Notes: a model not told the origin generated them from the letters alone. DNA of 64,000 nucleotides from Streptomyces sp. NBC_00162 (GCF_024611995.1 NZ_CP102509.1:1116001-1180000), one strand, 5' to 3'; counted from the first letter of the stretch, positions 1 to 10,434 are shown. Made by a program: numbers and translations.

Positions 1-462
1 CTCCCATGTGCGAAGCGTCGCGGGCCGGATGCCGAGCCGCCCTGCCAGCGGCCCGATGAACGTGCCGCCGGGAGGCCCGGACTCCGCCGCGTCGGGTTCG
101 GACGGCGTGGTGGGCGCCAGGTCGCGCAGCGCGCTCTCCACCGCCCGGAGTGTGCGCCGGTCGTCGAGGAGCTGGGCATGACTCTCGTCGATGAGGCGGA
201 ACGCCTCGTCGACGGCGCCCTGGTTCACGGCCCGCATGACCGACGTCGCCGTCCGGTGGCCGTGGCCAGGCACCAGGGCGAGGAACGCGCCCAGGGCCCG
301 CGCGTGCAGCGGGGCATAGGTGCGGTAGCCGTGGGGTGTGCGATCGGCGGCCGGGAGGATTCCCGCCTCCTCGTAGTTCCTGATCGCCTGCGTGGACAGA
401 CCGTGCCCGCGCGCCAGGTCGATCGGCCTGAGCTTCCTATCGCTTTGAAGGTTTCGTCCCAC
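1..462 (-). CDS. MerR-family regulator, TioE type (two HTH domains), partial
   Basis: This is a DNA-binding repressor/activator whose gene runs off the left edge; 154 codons are visible. A GTG start (460-462) gives an N-terminal MerR winged helix: LRPIDLARGHGLSTQAIRNYEE and a following GILP wing, about residues 12-40. A second MerR-like helix begins at the window edge (FIGPLAGRLGIRPATLRTWE), which is the double-HTH layout of TioE-type regulators. It is divergent from the erythromycin-esterase-like gene, and the 58-bp gap carries CTCAAC/GTTGAG half sites, so it probably controls that gene and itself. Domain reading comes from sequence similarity; the target is inferred from position. Confidence 0.8.
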   Translation of the reverse strand, partial: MGRNLQSDRKLRPIDLARGHGLSTQAIRNYEEAGILPAADRTPHGYRTYAPLHARALGAFLALVPGHGHRTATSVMRAVNQGAVDEAFRLIDESHAQLLDDRRTLRAVESALRDLAPTTPSEPDAAESGPPGGTFIGPLAGRLGIRPATLRTWE

Positions 463-487
463 GAGCCCGAGGATATCGCGAAAAAGT

Positions 488-517
488 CTCAACCGAATCT
501 TCAACGATAGCGTTGAG
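488..517. promoter_or_regulatory. Inverted-repeat operator between tioE-like and esterase genes
   Basis: Half sites CTCAAC (488-493), TCAAC (501-505) and GTTGAG (512-517) form an inverted-repeat cluster. TCAAC-N6-GTTGA is symmetrical. The cluster sits 3-4 bp before the esterase ATG at 521, where a MerR-type regulator bound between promoter elements would be expected. Binding by the adjacent regulator is inferred. Confidence 0.45.
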
Positions 518-520
518 GGC

Positions 521-1722
521 ATGGCAACTGACATCAAGGACACCGCCCGCGCCGTCGAGGCCGCCGCCGTCATGAAGCTGCTTCCGGCCCGGCCGCGGCT
601 GCTCGCCCTGGGCGAGCCCACCCACGGCGAGGACACCCTGCTCGACGTGCGCAACGAACTCTTCCGGCAGCTCGTCGAGCAGGAGGGCTACCGGACGGTC
701 GCGATCGAGAGCGACTGCGTGCGGGGCCTGCTCGTGGACGCCTACGTCACCTCGGGCACGGGCACCCTCGACGAGGTGATGGAGCACGGATTCAGCCACG
801 GGTTCGGCGCGTCCGCGGCCAACCGCGAACTCGTGCGCTGGATGCGGGCGTACAACGAAGGCCGGCCCGCGCCCGAGCGGCTCCGCTTCGCCGGCATCGA
901 CGGCCCGCTGGAGATCACCGGCGCCGCGAGCCCCCGGCAGGCCCTCACCGCGCTCCACGGCTGCCTCTCCGCCCGGGTGGACGCGGATCTGCTCCCTGCA
1001 CCGCGGAAACGCTCGACCGCCTGCTCGGCGCCGACGACCGGTGGACGGAACCCGCCGCGATGATGGACCCCTCCCGGTCCGTGGGGCGGTCGGCCGACGC
1101 CAGGGAGCTGCGGCTGCTCGCCGACGACCTGGCGGCGCTGCTCGACGAGCAGACCCCGCACCTGATCACGGCGACCTCGCGGGACGACTGGGAGCGGGCG
1201 CGCCTGTACGGGCGCACCGCCACCGGCCTGCTGCGCTACCACTTCTGGATGGCCGACACCTCACCGGGCCGCATGACGCGGCTGCTGGGCCTGCGGGCCC
1301 AGATGATGGCCGACAACCTCCTCGCGATCGCCGCTCGGGGGCCGGCACTCATCCACGCCCACAACGCCCATCTCCAGCGGGAGAAGAGCACGATGCGGAT
1401 GGGCGGGACGCCGCTGGAGTGGTGGAGCGCCGGCGCGCTCGTGAGCGCCCGCCTGGGCGAGGGGTACGCCTTCCTGGCCACGGCGCTGGGCACGATCCGG
1501 CACCAGGGAGTGGACACCCCGCCATCGGACACCCTCGAAGGACTCCTGTACGCGCTCCCGGAGGACCGCTGCGTCATCGACGCCCCCCGGCTGGCCACCG
1601 CCCTCGGCGACCCGCTGCCCGCCCCCCGCGTATCCCCCTGGTTCGGATACGCCCCGCTCGACCCGGCCCACCTGGCGGACAGCAACGGCATCGTGTTCGT
1701 CAAGGACTGCCCGCAGGACTAG
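521..1722 (+). CDS. Erythromycin esterase family protein (frameshifted as assembled)
   Basis: The family (PF05139) comprises hydrolases, some of which open macrolide lactones; others have unknown substrates. The first frame (521 to about 994) carries the family N-terminus, ALGEPTHGEDTLLDVRNE and VAIESD. The second frame continues without a gap from ETLDRLLGADDRW to the stop at 1722. Adding one C in the CCC run at 994-996 joins them into about 400 aa, the usual family size. The break could be a base-calling error or real inactivation. A GAGGG sequence sits just upstream of the ATG. Divergent from a TioE-type regulator, which fits an inducible resistance or detoxification gene, but macrolide activity cannot be read from sequence. 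Confidence 0.75.
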
Positions 1723-1737
1723 CGGGCAAGAGATGCC

Positions 1738-3093
1738 CTAGAGCCGGACCGTCCACTCGGCCGTGGAGCGCAGGGTGCGGGCGATCTTGGGGTCTCGTAC
1801 CGAGGGGGTGCGGTCCTCCGCCGTGACCGAGAGCCGGTGGGTGCGGAGGTCGAAGAGCCACAGGTCCGCCACCGCCACCTCGGTCCGGCCCTCGAACCTC
1901 TTCAGCTCCCTGCCGTCCAGGTACCACCGGACCACGAGCTGGCGCCCGTCCGCTCCGGCCAGCCTCGGCACGGCGGCCTTCGCCGTGTGGCGCATCCGCA
2001 GGGTGCGGTCGGTCGGGGTGAGCGGCGTGACGGTCCTCGCGTGCTGGTGGAACCCGCCGATCATCGCCTCGACGCCGGGCAGGTTGAAGGGCTTGCCCAG
2101 CACCCGCATGATCGAGTTGTCCGTGGGCCGGTACAGGCCGGTGGCGAAGTAGCCTCCGCCCTCGTACGCGCCCACCGTGCCGCCGTCCGGAGACGGTTCG
2201 CCGAGCCACCGGTACCACTTGGCCCGCTGGGCGGCCATCCGGTCCGCGGGCAGGGCGGAGCTGTTGGATTCGGCGGGCTCGGGGCCGGTGTACTTCTCGT
2301 ACTCCGGGACGCCGGAGTAGAAGTACTCGTCCGCGAGCTTGCCGAGCGAGTGCCCGGTCTCGTGGATGGCCACCTGACCGGACTTCGCGTGGCCCGCCGA
2401 GGCGGTCGATATCCCCTCGTAGCCGAGGGTGGTGCTGCGCTCGTTGTAGCCCGCGCCGCCGTACTTGGCGCTGTTGGCCAGCACGATGACCAGATCGGCC
2501 TCCGGCGCCTTCGCCACGTACGCGTCGACCTTGGGCTGGTCGATGCAGAGCAGCCGCTCGATCTCCTCGCACCAGAAGTACGAGCCGAGGGCGGTGTCGC
2601 GGACGGTGGCCGGGGTGGGGTCGCCGGAGACTCCGGACTCGCGGGAGACGGCGTCGACCGTCCACACGTTGAAGAGGTTCCGGTAGGTGGTGTACGGCTC
2701 GACCGCCGTCACCTCGTCCCACTTCTGCCGGGCGTCGGAGCGGAACCGCTCCAACTCGGCGGAGGTGTAGCCGTCGCCGATGACGACGACGTCGAGGCGG
2801 TCGGCGGTGGGGCCGTTGTCGATCACCTTGACGACCTCGCCGTCGGCCGCCCGCTCGGCCGCGGAGAGCCCGCCCGCGGTCTTCGCCCGGGCCCCGGCGG
2901 CCGGTACCCGGGTGTGGCCGGATCCGGCGTCGCCGCCTTGTTCCGGCCCCGGTATCTCGACCTCCACCCCTGCTGCCGGCGGCGCGTCGGCCGCCCCTGC
3001 CGGTGCGGCTGCCACCAGCACGGCGGCCGCGCAGGCCGCCGCGAGGGCGGCCCGCAGTACGGGACCCTTGGCCCGGACTCTGACTGGACGCAT
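1738..3093 (-). CDS. Secreted M64-family metallopeptidase (IgA-peptidase-like)
   Basis: A 451-aa secreted zinc peptidase. It starts with a signal peptide: a basic MRPVRVRAKG, a hydrophobic Ala/Val core and an AGAADA cleavage region at about 34. The zinc motif HETGHSLGKLADEY lies near residue 243 (HExxHxxG followed by DEY), the hallmark of peptidase family M64. A C-terminal beta-rich domain follows. A GGGGGAGGA ribosome site precedes the ATG. It is divergent from the XRE/TPR regulator at 3233. Family members include IgA-cleaving enzymes in gut bacteria; in Streptomyces the substrate is unknown, so IgA should not be assumed. Confidence 0.9.
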   Translation of the reverse strand: MRPVRVRAKGPVLRAALAAACAAAVLVAAAPAGAADAPPAAGVEVEIPGPEQGGDAGSGHTRVPAAGARAKTAGGLSAAERAADGEVVKVIDNGPTADRLDVVVIGDGYTSAELERFRSDARQKWDEVTAVEPYTTYRNLFNVWTVDAVSRESGVSGDPTPATVRDTALGSYFWCEEIERLLCIDQPKVDAYVAKAPEADLVIVLANSAKYGGAGYNERSTTLGYEGISTASAGHAKSGQVAIHETGHSLGKLADEYFYSGVPEYEKYTGPEPAESNSSALPADRMAAQRAKWYRWLGEPSPDGGTVGAYEGGGYFATGLYRPTDNSIMRVLGKPFNLPGVEAMIGGFHQHARTVTPLTPTDRTLRMRHTAKAAVPRLAGADGRQLVVRWYLDGRELKRFEGRTEVAVADLWLFDLRTHRLSVTAEDRTPSVRDPKIARTLRSTAEWTVRL

Positions 3094-3117
3094 GAAGTCC
3101 TCCCCCTGGAAAGGAAG

Positions 3118-3161
3118 TTAAACAAGGAGATAAGTCTGCTGAATCGGTTGCTTAAACTAGG
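3118..3161. repeat. Direct repeat TTAAACNAGG x2, candidate operator
   Basis: TTAAACAAGG (3118-3127) and TTAAACTAGG (3152-3161) are AT-rich direct repeats in the 139-bp gap between the divergent M64 peptidase and XRE/TPR genes. They are conspicuous in this GC-rich context and could be binding sites for the adjacent regulator. No binding evidence is available. Confidence 0.35.
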
Positions 3162-3232
3162 TGGCGCACGGGGCGTGCGCAATGGCCTGATCCCCCTGAA
3201 TACTGGGGAGTTCGAGCAACCAGGGGGATTCC

Positions 3233-4612
3233 ATGGACGAACCGGCCCGTATCGGCAGCAGGGTTCAGCGGATGCGCAACGAACTCGGCCTGACTCAGAG
3301 ACAGTTGGCGGAGCCCAGCTACACCCCCGCCTATATCTCGACGCTGGAGTCGGGCCGGGTCCGCCCGTCCGAGACCGCGCTGCGCTTCCTCGCCGGGCGC
3401 CTGGGCACCTCGTACGAGGAGCTGGCCACCGGCCGCCCCGCCCACCTGGCCACCGAGGTGCGCCTCGCCCTGGCCGACGCCCAGCAGACGCTCGCCACCG
3501 GCGCCGCCGACGAGGCCGCCGTACGCTACCGGCAGCTGCTCGACGAGGCGGAAGAGCTCGCGCTGGTCCCCGAGCAGGCGGAGGCCCTCCTCGGGCTGGG
3601 TGACTGCGCCCTGGAGTCGGGGGAGCTCCCGGATGCGATCGGCCACTTCGAGGCGGCCGAGCGCCTGCTGGCCGGTGAACCGCTGCCCCGCCGGGCCCGC
3701 CCCATCCGCGGCCGCGCCGTCGCGCACCTGCTCGCCGGAGAGCTGCGCTACGCCTGCTACCTGCTGGAATCCACCATCGACGAGCTGGGCGCGAGCGGGC
3801 TGGCCGACCCGGAGGCGCTGGTCCTGCTCTACGCCGCGGTGATCGGGCCGTACATCGACATGGGCGCCCACGCCCGCGCCGCCCACGCGGCCGAGCTCGC
3901 CCTCGCGCTGGCCCCGCAGGTCAGCGATCCGGCGCTGGTGGCGGGGATGCACCGGCAGGTGGCGCGGACGTTCCTGGCCGAGGGCCGGGTGGCCGACGCC
4001 GACGCCTCGCTCGCCAAGGCGCAGGCGATCTACGGGCAGCTGCGGCTGCGGACCGACCTGGCGCACTGCCACTGGATGCGCGGGTACGTACAGGCTCAGA
4101 ACGGCGAACTCGACTCTGCGGAGCGAGAGTTGCGTACGGCCCGGGAGATGCTGTCCGCCCGCCGCGCCGCCCTGTACACGGCGCAGGTGGAGGTGGAGCT
4201 GGCCGACGTACTGCGCAGGCTCGGCCGGTACGAGGAAGCCGCGGAGCTGCTCTCGGCGCTGCTGGAACTGGGGGACAGCCACGGCGCCGTGCACGCGGGA
4301 GGCGCGCACCGGCTCCTCGGCCTGATGGCCGAGGAGCGCGGTGAGACCGAGTCCGCCGAGGAGCACTACGTGCAGGCGCTGGCGCTGCTGGAGCGCAGCG
4401 GGGCCACCGGCGACCTCGCGGACCTGTGCCGGATGCTGGGCGACCTGCTGCGCCGGACGGGCCGGACCGAGGCGGCGCTGGACGCCTACCGCACGGGCCT
4501 GGGACACCGGGCCGCGCCGGGCACCACCACGCTCGGCCCGGCGCCCGCCGCGCCTGCGTTCGGTTCGGCCCGGATCAGTGGTTCTCGGTGGGCTGGAGAT
4601 CGCGCGGAATGA
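3233..4612 (+). CDS. XRE-family HTH regulator with TPR domain
   Basis: A 459-aa cytoplasmic regulator. Residues about 6-62 form a Cro/CI-type HTH (GSRVQRMRNELGLTQRQLAE, then YISTLESGRVRPSE). The rest is Ala/Leu/Glu-rich helical repeats reading as tetratricopeptide units (for example EALLGLGDCALESGELPDAI and ADVLRRLGRYEEAAELL). Such proteins often sense a peptide or protein ligand through the TPR array. AGGGGGA precedes the ATG by 4 nt. The 3' end overlaps the convergent MFS gene by 38 bp. The divergent M64 peptidase is a plausible target. Confidence 0.88.
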   Translation: MDEPARIGSRVQRMRNELGLTQRQLAEPSYTPAYISTLESGRVRPSETALRFLAGRLGTSYEELATGRPAHLATEVRLALADAQQTLATGAADEAAVRYRQLLDEAEELALVPEQAEALLGLGDCALESGELPDAIGHFEAAERLLAGEPLPRRARPIRGRAVAHLLAGELRYACYLLESTIDELGASGLADPEALVLLYAAVIGPYIDMGAHARAAHAAELALALAPQVSDPALVAGMHRQVARTFLAEGRVADADASLAKAQAIYGQLRLRTDLAHCHWMRGYVQAQNGELDSAERELRTAREMLSARRAALYTAQVEVELADVLRRLGRYEEAAELLSALLELGDSHGAVHAGGAHRLLGLMAEERGETESAEEHYVQALALLERSGATGDLADLCRMLGDLLRRTGRTEAALDAYRTGLGHRAAPGTTTLGPAPAAPAFGSARISGSRWAGDRAE

Positions 4613-6098
4613 GCGCCCAGGTCGTGGCCGCCGCGGCGATCGCGAGCCCGCCGGCCATGAGGAACGCCGGGGTGATCGCGAGGGTGTAGGCCTGCGAGGC
4701 GGCGTCGAGCAGGGCCTGGCCGACGGTGCCGCCGAGCCGCTCGGCGGTGTGGGCGGCCTCGCCCACGGAGTCCCGTACCGCGGCGGTGCTCGGGCCGTCC
4801 AGGTCCAGGGCGGGCAGGTTGCCCCGGTAGAGCGCGGCCGCGGTGGAGCCGAGGATGGCCACGCCCATGGCCGAGCCCAGTTCGTAGCAGGTCTCCTCGA
4901 TGGCGGCAGCGCTGGAGACCTCGTCCGCGGGCGCCGCGGAGATCAGCGTGACCGAGGCGACCGTGGTCGCGATCCCGGCGCCCAGGCCCATGACGGTCAG
5001 GGCGGCCGCGAAAGCGGGGTATCCGAGGTCGGTGAACTGCTGGAAGGTCCACGGCAGGGCCATGCCGACCGCCAGGACGACCAGGCCGGCGCCCAGCACG
5101 TGCCGGATCGCGAAGCGCTGCATCAGGGTGGGGGCCACCATCGAGGCGCAGATCAGCGCGAGCGGGGCCGGCAGCAGCCGCAGTCCGGCCTCGAGCGGGG
5201 TGTAGCCCTGGCCGTACTGGAACCACTGCGTGACCAGGAAGAGGATCGCGCCCATGCCCACCATGGGCAGGAAGATCGCGGTCGCCGCGACGCTGAAGGC
5301 CGGCTTGGCGAACAGCCGTACCTGGAGCAGCGGGTTGTCCCGGTGCAGCTGGCGGCGTACGAAGACGGTCAGCGCGACGGCGGCCAGGACCAGCAGGGCC
5401 CACGGGAGCGGGTCCGCGACGCCGCTCTTGCCGAGCTGCTTGATGCCGCCCGCGAGGGCGAGCATGCCGACGATCGACTGGCCGACGCCCCACCAGTCCC
5501 ACGCGCCGGTGCTGTGCGCGGAGCGGGACTCGGGGAGGTAGCGCAGCCCCGCCGCCACGATGAGGGCGGCGACGGGCAGGTTGAGGAGGAAGGCGGAGTG
5601 CCAGCCGTGGTCCTGGACGAGCAGCCCGCCGACGACCGGACCGAAGGCCATGCCGCCGCCGAACACGGCCGCCCAGACGGCCAGGGCGAAGGCGCGCTCC
5701 TTGGCGTCGGTGAAGACGCTGCGCAGGATCGACAGGGTGGAGGGCATGATGGCGGCGCCGCCGACGCCGAGGAGGGCGCGGGCCGCTATGACGTGCCAGC
5801 CCTCGGTGGCGAAGACGGCTATGAGCGAGGCCACCGAGAAGATGCCGAAGCCCGCCATGAGCAGCCGCTTGCGCCCCCAGCGGTCACCGAGCGCGCCCGC
5901 GGTGACCAGCAGGCCGGACAGCGCGAGCGCGTAGACGTCGATGATCCACAGCTGCTGTACGGCGCTCGGCTGGAGGTCGCCGACGAGGGAGGGGAAGGCC
6001 ACGTTGAGGATCGTGGTGTCCATGGAGATCAGCAGGAGGCTGCCGGAGAGGATCGCCAGGACGATCCACCGGCGGGGGTCGAGCGCGGCGGGGTGCAT
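4575..6098 (-). CDS. MFS drug-efflux transporter, DHA2 (14-TM) type
   Basis: A 507-aa inner-membrane antiporter. The start at 6098 (MHPAALDPRR) was chosen because the first membrane helix (WIVLAILSGSLLLISMDTTI) follows directly; the open frame further upstream is Arg/Pro-rich and overlaps the tetR gene. MFS motif A is GALGDRWGRKRLL near residue 70, motif C-like GGGMAFGPVVGG follows, and about 14 hydrophobic segments fit DHA2 exporters such as QacA/EmrB relatives. It lies 44 bp downstream of the tetR gene on the same strand, probably one transcript under the palindrome at 6727-6760. Substrate unknown. Confidence 0.92.
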   Translation of the reverse strand: MHPAALDPRRWIVLAILSGSLLLISMDTTILNVAFPSLVGDLQPSAVQQLWIIDVYALALSGLLVTAGALGDRWGRKRLLMAGFGIFSVASLIAVFATEGWHVIAARALLGVGGAAIMPSTLSILRSVFTDAKERAFALAVWAAVFGGGMAFGPVVGGLLVQDHGWHSAFLLNLPVAALIVAAGLRYLPESRSAHSTGAWDWWGVGQSIVGMLALAGGIKQLGKSGVADPLPWALLVLAAVALTVFVRRQLHRDNPLLQVRLFAKPAFSVAATAIFLPMVGMGAILFLVTQWFQYGQGYTPLEAGLRLLPAPLALICASMVAPTLMQRFAIRHVLGAGLVVLAVGMALPWTFQQFTDLGYPAFAAALTVMGLGAGIATTVASVTLISAAPADEVSSAAAIEETCYELGSAMGVAILGSTAAALYRGNLPALDLDGPSTAAVRDSVGEAAHTAERLGGTVGQALLDAASQAYTLAITPAFLMAGGLAIAAAATTWALIPRDLQPTENH

Positions 6099-6142
6099 GA
6101 AGTTCCGTTCGGGGTTGTGCACGGGGCGGAGCGGGGCGGGAT

Positions 6143-6712
6143 CTACGGTGCGGACGGTGGTCCGGGGGTCCGGGTCCCGCTGAGGAAGGACGTCAGGATC
6201 AGGTGGCCGATCTGGCGGGGGGCGAAGTGCCCGTCGCGGACGCCCTCGGCGGCGGCGTCGAGCAGGCCCCACAGCGAGTACCAGATCCAGTACGGCGGCA
6301 GGTCGGCGCGCAGCCGCCCCAGCCGCTGGCCGAGGGAGAGGAAGGCCAGCGCTTGCTGGTCCTGCCGGTCTACCCCGGCCCGGAACTCCGGGTCGGCGAG
6401 CACGGTGGCGTCGCGCGAGGTGAAGCCGTACAGGTGCGCCGCGGGCAGCAGGGCGACGACCAGCTCCTCCAGTGCGGCGTCGAAGGCCGGACCGTCGGCG
6501 GTCTCGGGCAGGTCGGCCGGGGTGAGGCACTCGTCGACCACCTGGATGGCCCGGACCGCGACGGCTTTGAGCAGCGCCTCGCGGGTCGCGTAGCGACGGC
6601 TGAGCGTGGCGCGGCTGGTCCCGATCCCGGCGGCGATCTGCACCATCGAGGCGCTGTGATCGCCGGCGAGGACACGCGCGGCACTGTCCAGCAGTTCTTC
6701 TTCGTGCACCAT
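6143..6712 (-). CDS. TetR/AcrR-family transcriptional regulator
   Basis: A 189-aa repressor. The N-terminal HTH reads LLDSAARVLAGDHSASMVQI, then GIGTSRATLSRRYATREALL (about residues 5-50). The C-terminal ligand domain is helical and ends with PPYWIWYSLWGLLDAAAEGV. The start at 6712 is the first Met after an Arg-rich stretch. A 34-bp near-perfect palindrome lies 15 bp upstream of the start. It is followed by the DHA2 efflux pump, the standard local-repressor arrangement: the drug ligand probably releases this protein to induce the pump. Confidence 0.9.
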   Translation of the reverse strand: MVHEEELLDSAARVLAGDHSASMVQIAAGIGTSRATLSRRYATREALLKAVAVRAIQVVDECLTPADLPETADGPAFDAALEELVVALLPAAHLYGFTSRDATVLADPEFRAGVDRQDQQALAFLSLGQRLGRLRADLPPYWIWYSLWGLLDAAAEGVRDGHFAPRQIGHLILTSFLSGTRTPGPPSAP

Positions 6713-6726
6713 GATGAGCCTCCTTC

Positions 6727-6760
6727 GCCTCGAACGATACAAAATTGTCTCATTCGAGGC
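6727..6760. promoter_or_regulatory. 34-bp palindromic TetR operator
   Basis: Arms GCCTCGAA (6727-6734) and TTCGAGGC (6753-6760) are exact, and the centre continues as GATACAAAATTGTCTC. Only two base pairs of the 34-bp dyad mismatch. The core GATACAA/TTGTCTC resembles many TetR operators. It sits just upstream of the tetR-MFS pair and about 60 bp upstream of the divergent small gene at 6818. Confidence 0.8.
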
Positions 6761-6817
6761 AAGCTTGACCCGCCGCTGGTGCCTTCCGCGCGCGCCGTTC
6801 GCTACCGTGGGGGGACC

Positions 6818-7000
6818 ATGGACGAGAAGAAGAACGACAGCGCCGGCGCCGGCGCCACCGAGATCGCCGCTGCGGCGAAGTACGAGAAGTGGAAGCAGAA
6901 CGGCGTGGCCCTGCGCGCCTTCTTCTACATCCTCGGCACCCACGTGTTCGCCGGTTTCGTGTGGCTGCTCTTCCACCTGGGCCAACAGGCCCAGAAGTAA
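6818..7000 (+). CDS. DUF6126-like small membrane protein
   Basis: A 60-aa protein with a charged N-terminus (MDEKKNDSAGAG) and one C-terminal membrane helix (ALRAFFYILGTHVFAGFVWL). The size and the YEKWKQNGVALRAFFYILG motif match the small Streptomyces DUF6126 family; function unknown. It is followed after 24 bp by the DUF6328-like membrane protein on the same strand. Confidence 0.75.
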   Translation: MDEKKNDSAGAGATEIAAAAKYEKWKQNGVALRAFFYILGTHVFAGFVWLLFHLGQQAQK

Positions 7001-7024
7001 CCGCCGGGAGAACCGGGAGACGGC

Positions 7025-7500
7025 ATGCGCGACGACGGCAGGAACGAGAGCGAAGAAGAACGCGCGGACCGGCAGTGGCAGGAGCTGGTGCAGGAGATCC
7101 GCGTCGCGCAGACCGGCGTGCAGATCCTCTTCGGCTTCCTGCTGACGGTCGTCTTCACCCCCACTTCCAGGCCCTGCCCCAGACCGACAAGACGCTCTAC
7201 ATCGTGACCGTCGTCCTGGGATCCCTGTCGACCGGCGCGCTCATCGGCCCGGTCGCGTTCCACCGCATCGTCTCCGGCCGCCGGATCAAGCCCCAGGCCG
7301 TCACCTGGGCCTCACGCCTCACCTTCGTGGGCATCCTCCTGCTGCTGGCCACCCTCACCGCCGCGCTCCTGCTGGTCCTGCGCGTGGCCACGGACAACGC
7401 CTTCGTGCCCTGGCTTGTGGCCGGCGTGCTCGCGTGGTACCTGCTGTGCTGGTTCGCCCTGCCGCTGTGGGCGCGCACGCGCTACACGCGCAAGGACTGA
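7025..7500 (+). CDS. DUF6328-like membrane protein (frameshifted as assembled)
   Basis: The N-terminal frame gives MRDDGRNESEEERADRQW, then VAQTGVQILFGFLLTVVF, a soluble head and first helix. The second frame continues as HFQALPQTDKTLYIVTVVLG, then three further hydrophobic helices, ending in RYTRKD. One extra C in the CCCCC run at 7158-7162 joins them into about 158 aa with four membrane segments, the size of DUF6328 proteins. Function unknown. The GC-run position argues for an assembly error. Confidence 0.75.
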
Positions 7501-7523
7501 CGCCGGCCCCTGCCCCGGGTGTG

Positions 7524-7772
7524 CTACTCCGAGTCCTGATCGGTGCGCGCCCGGGCGCCCGAGCGGGTGCGTCCGGGCGTCTGGGCCCGCTGCGGGTGGC
7601 GCCGTACGTACTCGTGCTCCAGCTCGTTCATCCGCTGCGTGTGGGTAACCAGGGCGTCGTCCGACCCGTGCAGCAGGGTCTCGTGGCGCGTGCGGTGGAT
7701 GGCCTCCAGCTCCTTGAGCAGCCGGCCTTCCTCCAGTTTCCGCGCCGACGGACCGCCGTCGTGCTCCGTCAT
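7524..7772 (-). CDS. DUF6158-like small protein
   Basis: An 82-aa, highly charged, soluble protein: MTEHDGGPSARKLEEGRLLK, then HRTRHETLLHGSDDALVTH, ending in a Arg/Gly/Ala-rich tail. The LEAIHRTRHETL...RMNELEHEYVRR pattern is that of the actinobacterial DUF6158 family, function unknown. The gene lies 80 bp downstream of hypE on the same strand, so it may be read through from the hydrogenase locus. Confidence 0.7.
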   Translation of the reverse strand: MTEHDGGPSARKLEEGRLLKELEAIHRTRHETLLHGSDDALVTHTQRMNELEHEYVRRHPQRAQTPGRTRSGARARTDQDSE

Positions 7773-7852
7773 GGCACGCACACCTCCTCCACGCTCGGTT
7801 CGGCCCTCGCCGAAGCAGCCCTCCGCTTCCATCATCTCCTGCCCGGCCCGCG

Positions 7853-8966
7853 TCAGCAGATGCGCGGCAGTTGCTCTCCGATGGGCAGGTCGACCACCCG
7901 GGTGCCGCCGAGACCCGTGCGGGCCACGACCAGACCGGGGTGGGCGGCGACCGCCTCGCCGATCACCGCCGCGTGGCGGCCCAGCGGGTGGGCGCGCATG
8001 GCGTCGAGGACGGCGTCCGCGTGCTCCCTCGGGACGAAGGCGACCAGCTTGCCCTCGTTGGCCACGTACAGCGGGTCGAGGCCGAGGATCGCGCACGCGT
8101 TCTGGACGGCGGCGGGGACCGGCACGCGGCCCTCCTGGATGACGACGCCGGTCCCGGAAGCGGCCGCGATCTCGTTGAGGGCGGCCGCCAGCCCGCCGCG
8201 GGTGGGATCGCGCAGGACGTGGAGGTCCGGGGTGACGGCGAGCATGGTCCGGACGAGACCGCCCAGGGCCGCGCAGTCGCTCTCGATGTCCACGCCGAAC
8301 TCCAGTCCCTCCCGGACGCTCAGGATGGCCACCCCGTGCAGGCCGATCTCGCCGCTGACGATCACGACGTCGCCGGGAACGACCCGCTGCGGGCGCAGGT
8401 CCACTCCGTCGGGGATCAGCCCGATGCCCGCGGTGTTGACGTAGACGCCGTCGCCGTGGCCCGCCTCGACGACCTTGGTGTCGCCGGTCGCCACCTCCAC
8501 CCCGGCGGCGCGCGCGGCGGCGCCGAGCGCCTCGGCCACCCGCGCCACGACCGACATCTCGACCCCCTCCTCGAGGATGAACCCGCAGGAGAGGTAGGCG
8601 GCTTGGGCCCCGGCCATGGCCAGGTCGTTGACGGTGCCGTTGACCGCCAGGTCGCCGATGCTGCCGCCCGGGAAGAACAGCGGCCGCACCACGTACGAGT
8701 CGGTGGAGAACGCCAGCCGGACACCGCCCAGGGAGACGGCGGCGGAGTCCCCGAGCTGGGCCAGTACCTCGCCGCCGAAGGCGGGGGCGAAGAGGTGCTG
8801 GACCAGTTCGGCCGACAGTGCGCCGCCTCCGCCGTGCCCCATCACCACGCGGGGGCGGTCGCGCAGGGGGGCCGGGCAGGTCCAGCCGGTGATGTCGTGT
8901 GCGGTGTCAGGGTGTGCGGTCTCAGGGTGTGCGGTCTCAGGGTGTGCGGTCTCAGGCTGTGCGGTC

Positions 8967-8974
<8 letters not shown>
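7853..8974 (-). CDS. hypE: Hydrogenase maturation protein HypE (carbamoyl dehydratase)
   Basis: HypE takes the carbamoyl group made by HypF onto its C-terminal cysteine and dehydrates it with ATP to the thiocyanate that supplies the Fe cyanide ligands. The protein ends in the diagnostic PRIC (Cys373). AIR-synthase-like motifs are present: VMGHGGGG near 43, [24 protein letters not shown] and [11 protein letters not shown] start (8972-8974) overlaps the hypD stop. The first 30 residues are an unusual pentapeptide repeat ([10 protein letters not shown] x3, PDTAH) encoded by five 15-bp units; the true start could lie after it. Confidence 0.95.
8898..8972. repeat. Five tandem 15-bp repeats in the hypE 5' end
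   Basis: Five head-to-tail copies of a unit close to TGTGCGGTCTCAGGG (plus-strand sense) run from 8898 to 8972. Each encodes PETAH-type pentapeptides in hypE. The 15-bp period keeps the frame, so copy-number change would alter only the length of the N-terminal extension. Confidence 0.9.
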
Positions 8975-10098
<1,124 letters not shown>

Positions 10099-10102
<4 letters not shown>

Positions 10103-10434
10103 GGGCGGGCTTCCTCCTGCGCTACGGCTTCGTCCGGGTCGTCGGTGAAGGGCCACGGGGAGCCGCCCGCTGCCGCGGCCTGTTCCCAGGGATCGCCAAA
10201 CTCCTCCTGCAGCATGCCGAGTTGTGCGAAGAGTTCGAGGGTCTGGCGGGCCGACTCCTCGTCCAGCCGCTGGAGGGCGAATCCCACGTGGACGATGGCG
10301 TACTCGCCGACCTGAAGGTCCGGCAGGTACTCCAGGCACACCTCTTTCTGCACGCCGCCGAAGTCGACGGTCGCCATGCGGGTGCCGTCCTTCTCCCCGA
10401 TGTCAAGCACTCGGCCGGGTACCGCCAGGCACAT
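10099..10434 (-). CDS. hypC: Hydrogenase maturation chaperone HypC
   Basis: A 111-aa HypC/HupF-family chaperone. It begins with the signature [12 protein letters not shown]; Cys2, exposed after Met removal, binds the iron centre and the large-subunit precursor. The core [31 protein letters not shown] is typical. The family is usually 75-95 aa; this one has an acidic C-terminal tail (about residues 80-111) with no known role. Encoded between hypF and hypD with 4-bp overlap to hypD. Confidence 0.95.

Noticed and set aside
521..1722. Calling the esterase-like gene and other frameshifted genes pseudogenes
   Set aside because: Each break is one base in a G/C run with all motifs conserved on both sides; systematic sequence error explains the set better than independent decay.
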